From positions 1 to 43,679 of the forward strand of contig NZ_JACXZS010000006.1 of assembly GCF_014779795.1 (NCBI RefSeq): a stretch of 43,679 nt of DNA, in the 5' to 3' direction. The first letter of the stretch is position 1. Every line of letters starts with the position of its first letter. Both the position numbers and the translations under genes were made by a program. The stretch comes from Microbacterium helvum (GTDB lineage: Bacteria > Actinomycetota > Actinomycetes > Actinomycetales > Microbacteriaceae). This document shows positions 16,396-24,725 of the stretch, piece after piece. The notes under the pieces were generated by a model that searched no databases, was not told the origin of the DNA, and worked only from the letters and a program-made list of their open reading frames with translations.

Positions 16396-18652
16396 TGAGG
16401 GCCTCGCGGAAGACATGGCGTCCCGCCGCGACACGGTGCGCGGCGGTGCCGGACGGCAGCTGCACGACTGCGGTCACCCCGTCGGGGATGAGGGTGTCGA
16501 GCACGAACTCGCCGTCGGCGATCCGCCACGACACCTCGATGCGCCCGAACGGTGACACGTGCGCCGCGGCGGCGCGGGTGAGACCGCCGCCGGGGACCGG
16601 CGCAATACGCACCTCGCGCCACCCCGGCGCCGCCGGGGCGAGTCCCGCGACCCGACGGTGCAGCCAGTCCGCGACCGCACCGAGCGCATAGTGGTTGAAC
16701 GACGTCATCTCGCCCGGGTTGATCGTGCCGTCCGGCAGCATCGAGTCCCAGCGCTCCCACACGGTCGTGGCGCCCATGGTGATCGGATAGAGCCACGACG
16801 GACACTCCCGCTGCTGCAGCATGCGGTAGGCGGAGTCGGCGTGCCCGGTATCGGTCAGGGCGTCGAGGATGAGAGGGGTGCCGACGAACCCGGTCGCGAC
16901 GTGGAAGCCGGCTTCACGGACGAGCTCGTCGAGGCGATCGCCGGCGCGGCCGCGATGATCGGCAGGCAGCAGGTCCCATTGCAGGGCCAGGGCGTAGACG
17001 GTCTGAGCATCGCTGCGGATGCGGCCGCCGGCATCCACATACTCCCGCTGAAATGCCGCCACGGTCTCGGCGTGCAGCGCTCCGTATCGCTCGGCCTCGG
17101 CGTCACGGCCGAGCACCCGGGCGGACCGCGCGCAGATCCACGCCGAGCGCGCGAGATGAGCGGTGGCGATCACGCCGGGATCGGCTTTCGCAGCCTCGGG
17201 GTCATCGGGCGGCGCGGCGGGATCGAGCCAGTCGCCGAACTGCGGACTCCCCTCCCACAGCCGAGAGGGCCCGGCGAGGTCGGCCACCAGGTCGGTCCAC
17301 GCCGTCATCGACGCGAACTGGCGCTCGAGGATCGCCGGGTCGCCGGAGGTCTCGTACAAGGTCCACGGCACGATGGTGGCGGCATCGCCCCAGGCGGCGC
17401 GTGGTTCGTGCCAGAACCGCAGTACGTCGGGCACCACGAGCGGGACGGTGCCGTCGGGCAGCTGCTCGGCGGCGAGGTCGGCCAGCCACGACGACAGGAA
17501 TCCGGTCACGTCGCTGAGGAACGCGGCGGTGGGGCCGAAGACCTGGATGTCGCCCGTCCAGCCGAGCCGCTCGTCGCGCTGCGGGCAGTCCGTCGGGACA
17601 TCGACGAAGTTGCCGCGCATGCTCCACACCACGTTCTCATGGAGGCGCTCGATCATCGGATCGTCGCACGAGAACCACCCGATGCGCTCCAGGTCGCTCG
17701 ACACCACGGCCGCCGTGGCGTCGGCGGCGTCGAGCTCGTCGAGCCCGCTCATCTCGGCGTAGCGGAATCCGTGGAAGGTGAAGCGAGGCTCGAGCACGAC
17801 CTCGTCGGCCGCCGCCAGCACGTACGAGTCGGTCGCCTTCGCCGAGCGCAGCGGACGCACGCCGAGCTCGCCGTCCTCGAGAATCTCAGCGTGACGGATC
17901 ACGATCTCCTGCCCGTCTCGGGGCGCCCGCACGGTGAGCCGCACCCAGCCGACGAGATTCTGGCCGAAGTCGACGAGGAGCCTTCCGCTCGGCGAGCGGA
18001 ACACCCGCTCGGCGGGCCGCTCCATGACTGTCCGGACCGGGGCGCTCCGGGGCGTCACGAGCCGGTCGAGCGGGTACTGGACGGGCGCCACCGGCACGGG
18101 GTCGCCGTCGGGACGGCGCAGGTCGCGGCGTTCGCCGTCGTAGAGGTCATCCGACAGGATGCCGGTGGCCCGTGCCGTCCAGGACTCGTCGGTCACGATG
18201 CGCTCCGTTACCCCGTCCGCGTACTCGAGGTCGAGCTGCGCGAGCAGCGCCAGCCGATCACCGTACAGATCGCGGCGCTGCTCCCATGTCAGCTTGCCGC
18301 GGTACCATCCGTTGCCGAGCACCCCGCGGATCGTGTTGCGCCCGGTGCGCAGCATCGCGGTGACGTCGTCGCTGTGGAACCGCAGCCGATGATCGTACGC
18401 CGTCCACCCCGGAGCGAGGATCCGGTCGCTGGACCGCACACCGTTGACGGTCAGGTCGTAGGCGCCGAGCGCGCTGACATGCAGGGTCGCGCGCACGAGC
18501 CCGTCGCGAACATCGACCTCGCGCGTGAGCGCCGGCGCCGGGTCGTCGAGGCCGTGTCCGACGGACGGACCGATGAACGCGGCATTGCTCACGAACGGAT
18601 GGATGCCTGCCGCAGAGGTCGAAGGGATCGTCAGAGCGTCGGTGGTCATCAT
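16388..18652 (-). CDS. GH78 alpha-L-rhamnosidase (754 aa)
   Basis: Would release terminal alpha-L-rhamnose from imported oligosaccharides. The order fits GH78: N-terminal beta domains including LTVNGVRSSDRILAPGWTAYD split near residues 65-85 and DFGQNLVGWVRL near 215, the (alpha/alpha)6 catalytic barrel, and a short C-terminal beta domain. The barrel shows DCPQRDERLGWTGD, with E361 as expected general acid, and TVWERWDS, with E633 as expected base; FNHYALGAVADW near 665 is also typical. Two adjacent ATGs (18652, 18649) follow GAGG at a usable distance, while a farther in-frame ATG at 18682 would overlap the previous gene's end. No signal peptide: cytoplasmic. It lies 35 bases after the 2-hydroxyacid dehydrogenase gene. 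Confidence 0.93.
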   Translation of the reverse strand: MMTTDALTIPSTSAAGIHPFVSNAAFIGPSVGHGLDDPAPALTREVDVRDGLVRATLHVSALGAYDLTVNGVRSSDRILAPGWTAYDHRLRFHSDDVTAMLRTGRNTIRGVLGNGWYRGKLTWEQRRDLYGDRLALLAQLDLEYADGVTERIVTDESWTARATGILSDDLYDGERRDLRRPDGDPVPVAPVQYPLDRLVTPRSAPVRTVMERPAERVFRSPSGRLLVDFGQNLVGWVRLTVRAPRDGQEIVIRHAEILEDGELGVRPLRSAKATDSYVLAAADEVVLEPRFTFHGFRYAEMSGLDELDAADATAAVVSSDLERIGWFSCDDPMIERLHENVVWSMRGNFVDVPTDCPQRDERLGWTGDIQVFGPTAAFLSDVTGFLSSWLADLAAEQLPDGTVPLVVPDVLRFWHEPRAAWGDAATIVPWTLYETSGDPAILERQFASMTAWTDLVADLAGPSRLWEGSPQFGDWLDPAAPPDDPEAAKADPGVIATAHLARSAWICARSARVLGRDAEAERYGALHAETVAAFQREYVDAGGRIRSDAQTVYALALQWDLLPADHRGRAGDRLDELVREAGFHVATGFVGTPLILDALTDTGHADSAYRMLQQRECPSWLYPITMGATTVWERWDSMLPDGTINPGEMTSFNHYALGAVADWLHRRVAGLAPAAPGWREVRIAPVPGGGLTRAAAAHVSPFGRIEVSWRIADGEFVLDTLIPDGVTAVVQLPSGTAAHRVAAGRHVFREALTP

Positions 18653-18687
18653 GGTCCTCAGAGGGGCGTCGTCAACAGTCAAACAGG

Positions 18688-19704
18688 TCAGGCGGTGATC
18701 GCGAACTGCTGTGCGGTGAGCGGATACCGCAGCGGCTCGCCCGCTGCCAGTCGCGCCACCTCGCCGATCGCCTCGGTTCCCAGGCGCGGCACCTCATTGC
18801 CGACCGAACCCGCCAGATGCGGGGTGAGCACGACGTTGGGCAGGTCCCAGAGCGGCGACTCCACCGGCAGCACATCGGGCTCGGTGACATCGAGCACGGC
18901 GTCGATGCGGCCGGTCTGCAGCTCGGCGACGAGCGCGTCCTGATCGACCAGTACGCCGCGGGCCGTGTTGATGAACACCGCACCGTCGCGCATCCGCCGC
19001 AGCTGCGCCGCGCCGATCATGCCCTCGGTCTCAGGAAGATGCGGAGCATGGAGCGAGACCACGTCGCACGTGGCGAACAGCTCGTCGAGCTCGACCTTGG
19101 TCGCTCCCAGCCGCGCGGCGTCGTCTGCGTCGAGGTACGGGTCGTAGACACGCACGTCGAAGTCGAAGGGCCGCAGCAGGTCGAGCAGCCGGCGCCCGAT
19201 CTTCGACGCACCCACGATGCCGACTCGCGCGCCGAAGGCACCGCCCGTGAGCGAGTCGATCGGGAAGCCCGTCCGCGCCGCACGGTACTCGCGCTCGGCG
19301 CGGAACACCGTCTTCGCCGACAGCAGGATCATCGCCAGCGAGTACTCCGCCACGGGGCGCCCGTTCTGCTCGGCCTGCGACGACACGGCGATGCCCCGGG
19401 CGAACACGCTCTCGTCGACGAGGAAGCGGACGGTGCCCGCCGCGTGCACGATCGCGCGCAGCTCAGGCGCGTGCTCGACCCACGCCCCGCTCTGCGCGTA
19501 CGTGCCCCAGCCGGTGAGTACGATGTCGGCGTCACGCAGCCGCTCGTGCGCGAGCGGAGTGTCGAGCACCCCGTCGGCGGGACTCACCGTGACATCGGCG
19601 AGGGCCAGCAGGTGCTGCCACGCGCTCTGGGTGAACAGCCGCTCCCGGAACCGAGGCGGGATCGCCACCAGGACGCGGGGACGCAGGGCGCCGGAATTGC
19701 TCAT
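18688..19704 (-). CDS. D-isomer specific 2-hydroxyacid dehydrogenase (338 aa)
   Basis: NAD(P)-dependent oxidoreductase of the phosphoglycerate/glyoxylate reductase-type family. Visible: the Rossmann motif VGIVGASKIG with the acidic cofactor-binding residue in YDPYLDADD, the catalytic arginine in INTARG, the glutamate-containing ESPLWDLPNV loop and the catalytic histidine in LTPHLAGS. The exact substrate cannot be read from the sequence. As first gene of the operon with GH78 and heparinase-like genes, it may handle a sugar-derived 2-hydroxy or 2-keto acid. The ATG at 19704 begins the conserved domain; an upstream in-frame ATG at 19725 is an alternative, and neither has a clear ribosome site. 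The divergent neighbour is the hybrid regulator. Confidence 0.85.
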   Translation of the reverse strand: MSNSGALRPRVLVAIPPRFRERLFTQSAWQHLLALADVTVSPADGVLDTPLAHERLRDADIVLTGWGTYAQSGAWVEHAPELRAIVHAAGTVRFLVDESVFARGIAVSSQAEQNGRPVAEYSLAMILLSAKTVFRAEREYRAARTGFPIDSLTGGAFGARVGIVGASKIGRRLLDLLRPFDFDVRVYDPYLDADDAARLGATKVELDELFATCDVVSLHAPHLPETEGMIGAAQLRRMRDGAVFINTARGVLVDQDALVAELQTGRIDAVLDVTEPDVLPVESPLWDLPNVVLTPHLAGSVGNEVPRLGTEAIGEVARLAAGEPLRYPLTAQQFAITA

Positions 19705-19821
19705 CGGGGTCGTGCCTATCCTCATCGATCTGTGTCCCGGAGCCGATCGTGATCGCACGGCGTCCCCGGTCCTGTCATTGTGAGCGCGGTGATCGCTTGC
19801 GACCAATGTTCCGTCGACAGA

Positions 19822-19837
19822 TGGTCGAATTTGATCG
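19822..19837. promoter_or_regulatory. Direct-repeat operator (site 2) between the dehydrogenase and regulator genes
   Basis: TGGTCG at 19822-19827 and TGATCG at 19832-19837 with AATT between them: the same 16-bp direct repeat as the other four sites, with one mismatch. It lies in the 188-base divergent space between the minus-strand operon (start 19704) and the regulator gene (start 19893), so one bound protein could control both. A weak -35, TTGATC, overlaps the second half. Confidence 0.55.
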
Positions 19838-19892
19838 CCTGTGACAGACTTCCGGCATTCGACAGACCGGCAACCGACAGAGAGGTCAGCCC

Positions 19893-21029
19893 GTGTTCAA
19901 GGACGCCCGCCACGCCGTCATCCTGCGTCAGCTCCGCCTGCGGGGGACCGTGACGACGGACCAGCTCGCCGACGAGCTCGGGGTCTCGGTGATCTCGATC
20001 CGCCGTGATCTGCGCGACCTGGAGCAGCAGGGTCAGCTGCGACGCGTGCATGGCGGCGCCACGGTGCCACGCCGGATCGTTCGTGAAGAGAGCCCGCTCG
20101 AGACCGCCGCGATCGGCCTGAACCCCGCCAGCTCACGCCCGGATGCCCCGCTCGCGGTCATCGGCCTCATCGTTCCCGGGTCGGAGTACTACTTCGGCGA
20201 CATCATCAAGGGCGCCGCGCACGCAGCCAAGATCGCCGGCATCCGGCTGATCCTCGGCGTGACGCACTACTCGACCGAGAAGGAGCTCGGCATGGTGCGC
20301 CACCTCGCCGAGCTCGGCGCCGAGGCCATCATCTTCACGCCCTCGAACCACGACCTGACGGTGCCTGCGGTGCACGCGCTGCTGACCGATCCACCGGCAC
20401 CGATCGTGCTGATGGAGCGGCGGAACGCCCGCACGGCCGACGCGCCAGCCCTCGACAGCGTGCGCACCGACCACGCCCTCGGGGCCGAGCTGGCCGTGCG
20501 GCACCTGCACAGCATGGGCAAGCGCCGCATCGCGCTGATGGCCTTCCCGAACGCGACCGCGCCGCACCTGCAGGAGGGCTACGCCGCGGCGATCGCGGAT
20601 CTCGGCCTCGAGCCCGTCGAGGTCGATCTGCAGCTGAGCGAGAAGCAGGTCGGAGAGTGGGCGGCCGACCCCGACCGCTTCGCCGGCGCCTACCTCGACC
20701 TCGCCGAGGAGCAGGGCGTCGACGGGCTGCTCGTGAACCCCGACATGCACGCCGTGTCGCTCGCCCGCCTGCTCGTCAGCCGCGGCCGGGAGGTCCCCGG
20801 CGACGTCGCACTGGTGGCCTACGACGACGTCATCGCGGAGCTGTGCGAAGTGCCGATGTCGGCGGTCGCGCCGGCGAAGTTCGACCTCGGTGCGAACGCC
20901 GTGGGGCTCGCGCTGCAGCGCATCAAGGCACTGGCCGAGGGTCGCGCACTCGCGACGGTGCACTCCACTCTGGTGCCGAAGCTCAACGTCCGCGACGTCC
21001 ACGAGGGTGCGCTGATCACCCTCGCGTGA
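19893..21029 (+). CDS. Hybrid transcription regulator: DeoR-type HTH fused to a LacI/periplasmic-binding-type sensor domain (378 aa)
   Basis: Residues 1-58 form a DeoR winged helix-turn-helix (RHAVILRQLRLRG, then TDQLADELGVSVISIRRDL and the wing LRRVHGGA). From about residue 85 onward the protein follows the LacI/ribose-binding-type effector domain: VIGLIVPGSEYYFGDIIKGA, repeated sugar-pocket motifs, and VALVAYDDV near 307. DeoR proteins normally carry a sugar-phosphate isomerase-like domain instead, so the architecture suggests sensing of an unphosphorylated sugar, which suits ABC import. GTG start 19893 has GAGG seven bases away. The gene stands at the centre of five copies of a direct repeat, the likely binding sites. 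Whether it represses or activates cannot be decided from sequence. Confidence 0.85.
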   Translation: MFKDARHAVILRQLRLRGTVTTDQLADELGVSVISIRRDLRDLEQQGQLRRVHGGATVPRRIVREESPLETAAIGLNPASSRPDAPLAVIGLIVPGSEYYFGDIIKGAAHAAKIAGIRLILGVTHYSTEKELGMVRHLAELGAEAIIFTPSNHDLTVPAVHALLTDPPAPIVLMERRNARTADAPALDSVRTDHALGAELAVRHLHSMGKRRIALMAFPNATAPHLQEGYAAAIADLGLEPVEVDLQLSEKQVGEWAADPDRFAGAYLDLAEEQGVDGLLVNPDMHAVSLARLLVSRGREVPGDVALVAYDDVIAELCEVPMSAVAPAKFDLGANAVGLALQRIKALAEGRALATVHSTLVPKLNVRDVHEGALITLA

Positions 21030-21037
21030 CCGCCAGA

Positions 21038-21108
21038 TGATCGACCCTGATCGTTTGACGGGGTATTGACCGGATTCGTTTGACCGGGCATCGGGCGGGT
21101 TGCAGACT
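21038..21108 (+). promoter_or_regulatory. Direct-repeat operator (site 3) and promoter of the ABC transporter operon
   Basis: TGATCG at 21038-21043 and 21048-21053 around ACCC, nine bases after the regulator stop codon. Downstream, TTGACC (21080-21085), a 17-base spacer and CAGACT (21103-21108) form a plausible promoter for the binding-protein gene. GTTTGAC occurs twice nearby (21053-21059 and 21078-21084). Confidence 0.55.
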
Positions 21109-21171
21109 CGCGTCAGTCGGGCTGCGATCGTGTCGCATCCGACCGCACCCGCCCCTACGAAGGAGTAGAAG

Positions 21172-22566
21172 ATGTCCACCCGATCCCTGCGCTCCGGCAT
21201 CGTCTTGCTGGCTGTGGGCGCCGTCGCGCTGGCCGGCTGCGCCAGCTCCGCAGCCCCGCAGCCCGCCGCGACCTACGACCCCGACGCCGAGGTCACGATC
21301 TCGGTCGACGGGATGCCGGCGGCCGATCAGCCCGAGCAGCTCAAGGCTTTCAACGACCGCGTCGACAAGTTCGAGGCCGAGTACCCCAACATCACGATCG
21401 AAGGCAGCGAGAACGGCTGGAACACCTCGACGTTCGCCGCGCAGCTCGCCGGTGGCACGCTGCCGACGACCGTGGCCGTGCCGTACACCGAGATCGCCAA
21501 CATCATCCGCAACGGGCAGGCGGCCGACATCACCGACTATCTCGACGACCAGTCGCTCGAGGTGGATCAGCTGAACCCGGCGCTCCTGACCATCGCGCAG
21601 GACGACGACGGCCGGACCTACGGCGTCCCCAAAGAGGCGTACTCGATGACCGTCTTCTATAACCGAGACCTCTATGAGCAGGCCGGCCTCGACCCCGAGA
21701 CGCCCCCCACGACATGGGACGAGGTGCGCGAGAACGCCGAGAAGATCACCAAGGCGACCGGAGTCGCCGGGTTCTCGATCCCGACGACCGCCAACCACGG
21801 CGGCTGGATGCTCACCGCGATGAGCTACGGCATGGGCTCCACGCTCGAAGACCTCGACGGCAAGAAGGTCACGGCGACCGTCGACAACGACGCGACCGCC
21901 GAGGCGCTGCAGCTCATCAGCGACATGCAGTGGAAGGACGGCACCTTCGCCAAGAACTTCCTGCTGAAGTACGAAGAGGTCGCGGCGGAGTTCGCCGCCG
22001 GCAAGGTCGCGCAGTTCGTCGGCATGGGCAGTTCGTACACGTTCAACCAGTTCGTGCGGGTCAACGGCATGGACTCCGACGCGATCGGCATGGGCGTGCT
22101 CCCGCAGACCAAGGACGGCCTGGGCACGCTCGGCGGCGGCGCGATCCAGATCATCAGCCCGAAGGCGACACCCAACCAGATCGCCGCGGCTCTCAAGTGG
22201 ATCAGCTTCACCACGTTCAATCAGTACTTCCACGAGGACGTCGCAGTCACCGGCGCCAAGGCCGCAGCGGCCGCGGGCAACGTCATCGGGGCGCCATCGA
22301 CGCCGATCGTGTCGGACGAGGTCTACGACCAGTACCTCGGCTGGATCGGCGACTACATCAACATCGACCGCGACCACTTCCAGTCGTTCTTCGACGAGCG
22401 GGACGCGCAGCCCGTTCTGCCCGAGCCGAAGGTCGCCGCGCAGCAGATCTACGCGACGCTGGATGCCGCCATTCAGAGCGTGCTCACCGACGAGAACGCC
22501 GACATCGACGCGATCCTCAAGGATGCGCAGTCGCAGGCCGAGTCGCTGATCGCCTCGGAGGGATGA
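21172..22566 (+). CDS. Carbohydrate ABC transporter substrate-binding lipoprotein (464 aa)
   Basis: Captures an extracellular sugar or oligosaccharide for the permeases encoded next. A lipoprotein signal peptide ends in LAGC with C23 as the lipidation site; the mature protein begins with a flexible Ala/Pro stretch and continues as a family-1 (UgpB/MalE-like) binding protein: AEVTISVDGMP, FEAEYPNITIEG, YGVPKEAYSMTVFYNRDLYEQAGL, PPTTWDEVRENAEKI and the aromatic-rich hinge NHGGWMLTAMSYGMGS. AAGGAG lies a suitable distance before the ATG. It resembles the second binding protein at 42188-43567, sharing the TTWDE and GGW.LT.MSYG blocks, so the two likely bind related glycans. A strong hairpin follows. 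Confidence 0.93.
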   Translation: MSTRSLRSGIVLLAVGAVALAGCASSAAPQPAATYDPDAEVTISVDGMPAADQPEQLKAFNDRVDKFEAEYPNITIEGSENGWNTSTFAAQLAGGTLPTTVAVPYTEIANIIRNGQAADITDYLDDQSLEVDQLNPALLTIAQDDDGRTYGVPKEAYSMTVFYNRDLYEQAGLDPETPPTTWDEVRENAEKITKATGVAGFSIPTTANHGGWMLTAMSYGMGSTLEDLDGKKVTATVDNDATAEALQLISDMQWKDGTFAKNFLLKYEEVAAEFAAGKVAQFVGMGSSYTFNQFVRVNGMDSDAIGMGVLPQTKDGLGTLGGGAIQIISPKATPNQIAAALKWISFTTFNQYFHEDVAVTGAKAAAAAGNVIGAPSTPIVSDEVYDQYLGWIGDYINIDRDHFQSFFDERDAQPVLPEPKVAAQQIYATLDAAIQSVLTDENADIDAILKDAQSQAESLIASEG

Positions 22567-22572
22567 CCCGGT

Positions 22573-22612
22573 CGGTGTGCGGGCGAGGGCTGCGCTCCTC
22601 GCCCGCACACCG
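22573..22612 (+). terminator. Strong attenuating hairpin between binding-protein and permease genes
   Basis: A perfect 16-bp stem (22573-22588 with 22597-22612) and an 8-nt loop, starting seven bases after the binding-protein stop. It probably stops part of the transcripts or protects the upstream message, giving more binding protein than permease. The permease start follows within 25 bases, with no obvious new promoter. Confidence 0.75.
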
Positions 22613-22633
22613 GCGTGACAGAAAGGAATGGCC

Positions 22634-23599
22634 GTGGCATTGCTGACACTGCCCCCCGAGCAGCTCGAGCTGCCACCGGATCCGCCCCCGGCCCACCGGC
22701 GACGCACGTTCGCGGTCCGCGCACGCAACTGGTTCCGCGGCGGCGGCCTGTCGGCGGTCCTCTTCGCCGTGCCGACGCTCATCGCCTTCACCTACTTCGC
22801 ATGGTGGCCGATCGCGCAGAGCGTGCTGATCAGCCTGCAGAAGACGAACCTCGTCACCGAGCCGATCTGGATCGGCTTCCAGAACTTCGAAGCCGTGCTC
22901 GCCGATCCGCTGCTGGGCACCGCGATCCGCAATACCAGCTGGTATGTGCTGCTCGCACTGGTGTTCGGGTTCGCCGTGCCCGTGATCTACGGCGTGCTGA
23001 TCGCCGAGCTCGGACGCTGGCGTATGACGGCCAGCGTGCTCGCCTACATCCCCGTGATCATCCCGCCCGTCGTTGCCACGCTGCTGTGGAAGCAGTTCTA
23101 CAGTGCGGAGCCGACCGGCGTTTTCAACACCATCGCCGGCTGGTTCGGCGCCGGCCCGTTCGCCTGGCTGCAGGACGCTGCCCTGGCGATGCCGAGCATC
23201 GTGCTCCAGACCACGTGGGCGGGCTTCGGCGGGACCACGCTCGTCTACATCGCCGCCATGGCGTCCGTGCCGCGCGAGCTGTACGAGGCGGCCGAGGTCG
23301 ATGGTGCGGGCGTGCGCCGACGAATCTGGCACGTCACGCTGCCACACCTGCGCGGAGTCATGCTGCTCATGCTGCTGCTGCAGATCATCGGCACGTTCCA
23401 GCTGTTCACAGAGCCCTACGTGATGACCGGCGGTGGCCCGGCGAACAGCACCCTCACACTGCTGATGCTGATCTACCGCTACGCATTCGTGTACGCCGAC
23501 TTCGGCAAGGCGACCGCACTCAGCCTGCTGCTGGCGGTCGCACTGTGCCTGCTCTCGGCCGTGTACCTCTGGGCGACTCGGAAATGGAGCAAGGTATGA
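22634..23599 (+). CDS. Carbohydrate ABC transporter permease, MalF/UgpA type (321 aa)
   Basis: One of the two membrane channel subunits of the sugar importer. Six membrane spans can be followed, with a basic cytoplasmic N-terminus (PPAHRRRTFAVRARNW) and the EAA loop EAAEVDGAGVRRRIWHVTLP that contacts the ATPase. The GTG at 22634 is chosen because AAAGGA (22622-22627) sits six bases before it but directly abuts the ATG at 22628; the two choices differ by two codons. Its last bases overlap the start of the second permease (ATGA). No ATPase gene is nearby; actinobacterial importers of this class often share a single MsmK-like ATPase encoded elsewhere, which is the likely situation here. Confidence 0.92.
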   Translation: MALLTLPPEQLELPPDPPPAHRRRTFAVRARNWFRGGGLSAVLFAVPTLIAFTYFAWWPIAQSVLISLQKTNLVTEPIWIGFQNFEAVLADPLLGTAIRNTSWYVLLALVFGFAVPVIYGVLIAELGRWRMTASVLAYIPVIIPPVVATLLWKQFYSAEPTGVFNTIAGWFGAGPFAWLQDAALAMPSIVLQTTWAGFGGTTLVYIAAMASVPRELYEAAEVDGAGVRRRIWHVTLPHLRGVMLLMLLLQIIGTFQLFTEPYVMTGGGPANSTLTLLMLIYRYAFVYADFGKATALSLLLAVALCLLSAVYLWATRKWSKV

Positions 23600-24537
23600 G
23601 CGCCACGCAGACCCTCATCGCGCGTGCCGCCGAGCGTCGCGCGGAACGCAAGCGGGACGACGCCGGTCGTGGAATCGTCTCGACGCTCGATCTGCAGCGC
23701 ACCCGCACCCGGGTCGGGCTGGTCGTCATCGCCGTGCTGGCGCTCGCCGTGCTGGCGATCGCATCGCTCGGTCCGCTGCTGTGGCTCGCCAAGTCCTCGG
23801 TGTCGACCACGCAGGACATCCTGACCGATCCCTTCGGCTGGTGGCCCAGCGGCATCCAGTGGCACAACCTCTCCGAGGCCTGGACCCGGCTCGGCATCGG
23901 CGGGTACTTCCTCAACACGATCTGGGTCGTGCTCGGCTGCTGGTTCTTCGGCCTGCTCGTCGCCCTCACGGGCGCCTACACGATCGCGATTCTCAAGCCC
24001 AAGTGGGCGCCGCTGCTCTCGGGCGCCGTCCTGGTCACGCTGTTCATCCCCGGCGTGGTGTCGCTCGTGGCCCTGTACGTGACGGTGCTCGACCTGCCGC
24101 TCGTGCACCTCAACCTCATCAACACGTTCTGGGCGGTGTGGCTGCCGAGCGCGGCGAACGCGTTCAACATCATGCTGCTCAGCCGCGTGTTCGCCGGGCT
24201 TCCGCAGGACATCTTCGAGGCCGCACGCATCGACGGCGCGAGCAATCTGCGGATCTTCTGGTCGATCCTGATCCCGATGGCGCGTCCGACGCTGGGCGTG
24301 GTGTCGCTGCTCACGGTGGTCGGCGCCTGGAAGGAGTTCCTCTGGCCTCTGCTGGTGCTGCCCGACCCGTCGCTCCAGCCGCTGTCGGTCGGGATCCAGA
24401 AAGTCGCCGGAACGAACGATCTCGCGCTGGTGCTCGCAGGAATGTTCATCTCGGTGATCCTGCCGCTGGTGATGTTCCTCTGCTTCCGCCGGCAGTTCCT
24501 CGACAACGCCGGGCTGGGCGGCGCGATCAAGGGATAG
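23596..24537 (+). CDS. Carbohydrate ABC transporter permease, MalG/UgpE type (313 aa)
   Basis: Second channel subunit, pairing with the preceding MalF-type protein. A basic N-terminus (residues 1-38) is followed by six spans; the EAA loop reads EAARIDGASNLRIFWSILIP, and LLTVVGAWKEFLWPLLVL and PLSVGIQKVAG are typical of MalG-type permeases. The ATG lies inside the stop of the upstream gene (23596-23599), so translation is coupled. A terminator hairpin follows within 14 bases, marking the end of the transporter transcript. Confidence 0.93.
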   Translation: MSATQTLIARAAERRAERKRDDAGRGIVSTLDLQRTRTRVGLVVIAVLALAVLAIASLGPLLWLAKSSVSTTQDILTDPFGWWPSGIQWHNLSEAWTRLGIGGYFLNTIWVVLGCWFFGLLVALTGAYTIAILKPKWAPLLSGAVLVTLFIPGVVSLVALYVTVLDLPLVHLNLINTFWAVWLPSAANAFNIMLLSRVFAGLPQDIFEAARIDGASNLRIFWSILIPMARPTLGVVSLLTVVGAWKEFLWPLLVLPDPSLQPLSVGIQKVAGTNDLALVLAGMFISVILPLVMFLCFRRQFLDNAGLGGAIKG

Positions 24538-24550
24538 TCCCACCCCACGG

Positions 24551-24591
24551 CACCATCTCGTGTCCGCCCCTTCGGGTGGCTCGAGGTGGTG
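24551..24591 (+). terminator. Two-tier hairpin terminator after the transporter operon
   Basis: An outer 10-bp stem (24551-24560 with 24582-24591, one G-T pair) encloses an inner 6-bp stem (24564-24569 with 24574-24579) capped by CTTC. It begins 14 bases after the stop codon. Confidence 0.78.
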
Positions 24592-24616
24592 TCGTCGTGT
24601 CTGGGCTTCTTCCCCG

Positions 24617-24666
24617 TGACCGACTTTGATCTGCGGCGCGAAGACGTTCCCGGCGCGCAATACCGT
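24617..24666 (+). promoter_or_regulatory. Direct-repeat operator (site 4) and promoter of the 1384-aa secreted enzyme
   Basis: TGACCG (24617-24622), ACTT, TGATCT (24627-24632): the 16-bp direct repeat with one change in each half. TACCGT at 24661-24666 is a TANNNT-type -10, its first base 34 bases after the start of the second half, the same distance (to one base) as at sites 1 and 5. Confidence 0.5.
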
Positions 24667-24725
24667 CAAGATGATCGACCACGACGTCGTGGCAATCACA
24701 GGCACTTCCCGAAGACGAGGAACCT

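Noticed and set aside
24672..24687. Extra TGATCG upstream of the 1384-aa gene
   Set aside because: Only one half-site; the second half (CGACGT) does not match, and TGATCG singles are frequent in this GC-rich sequence.
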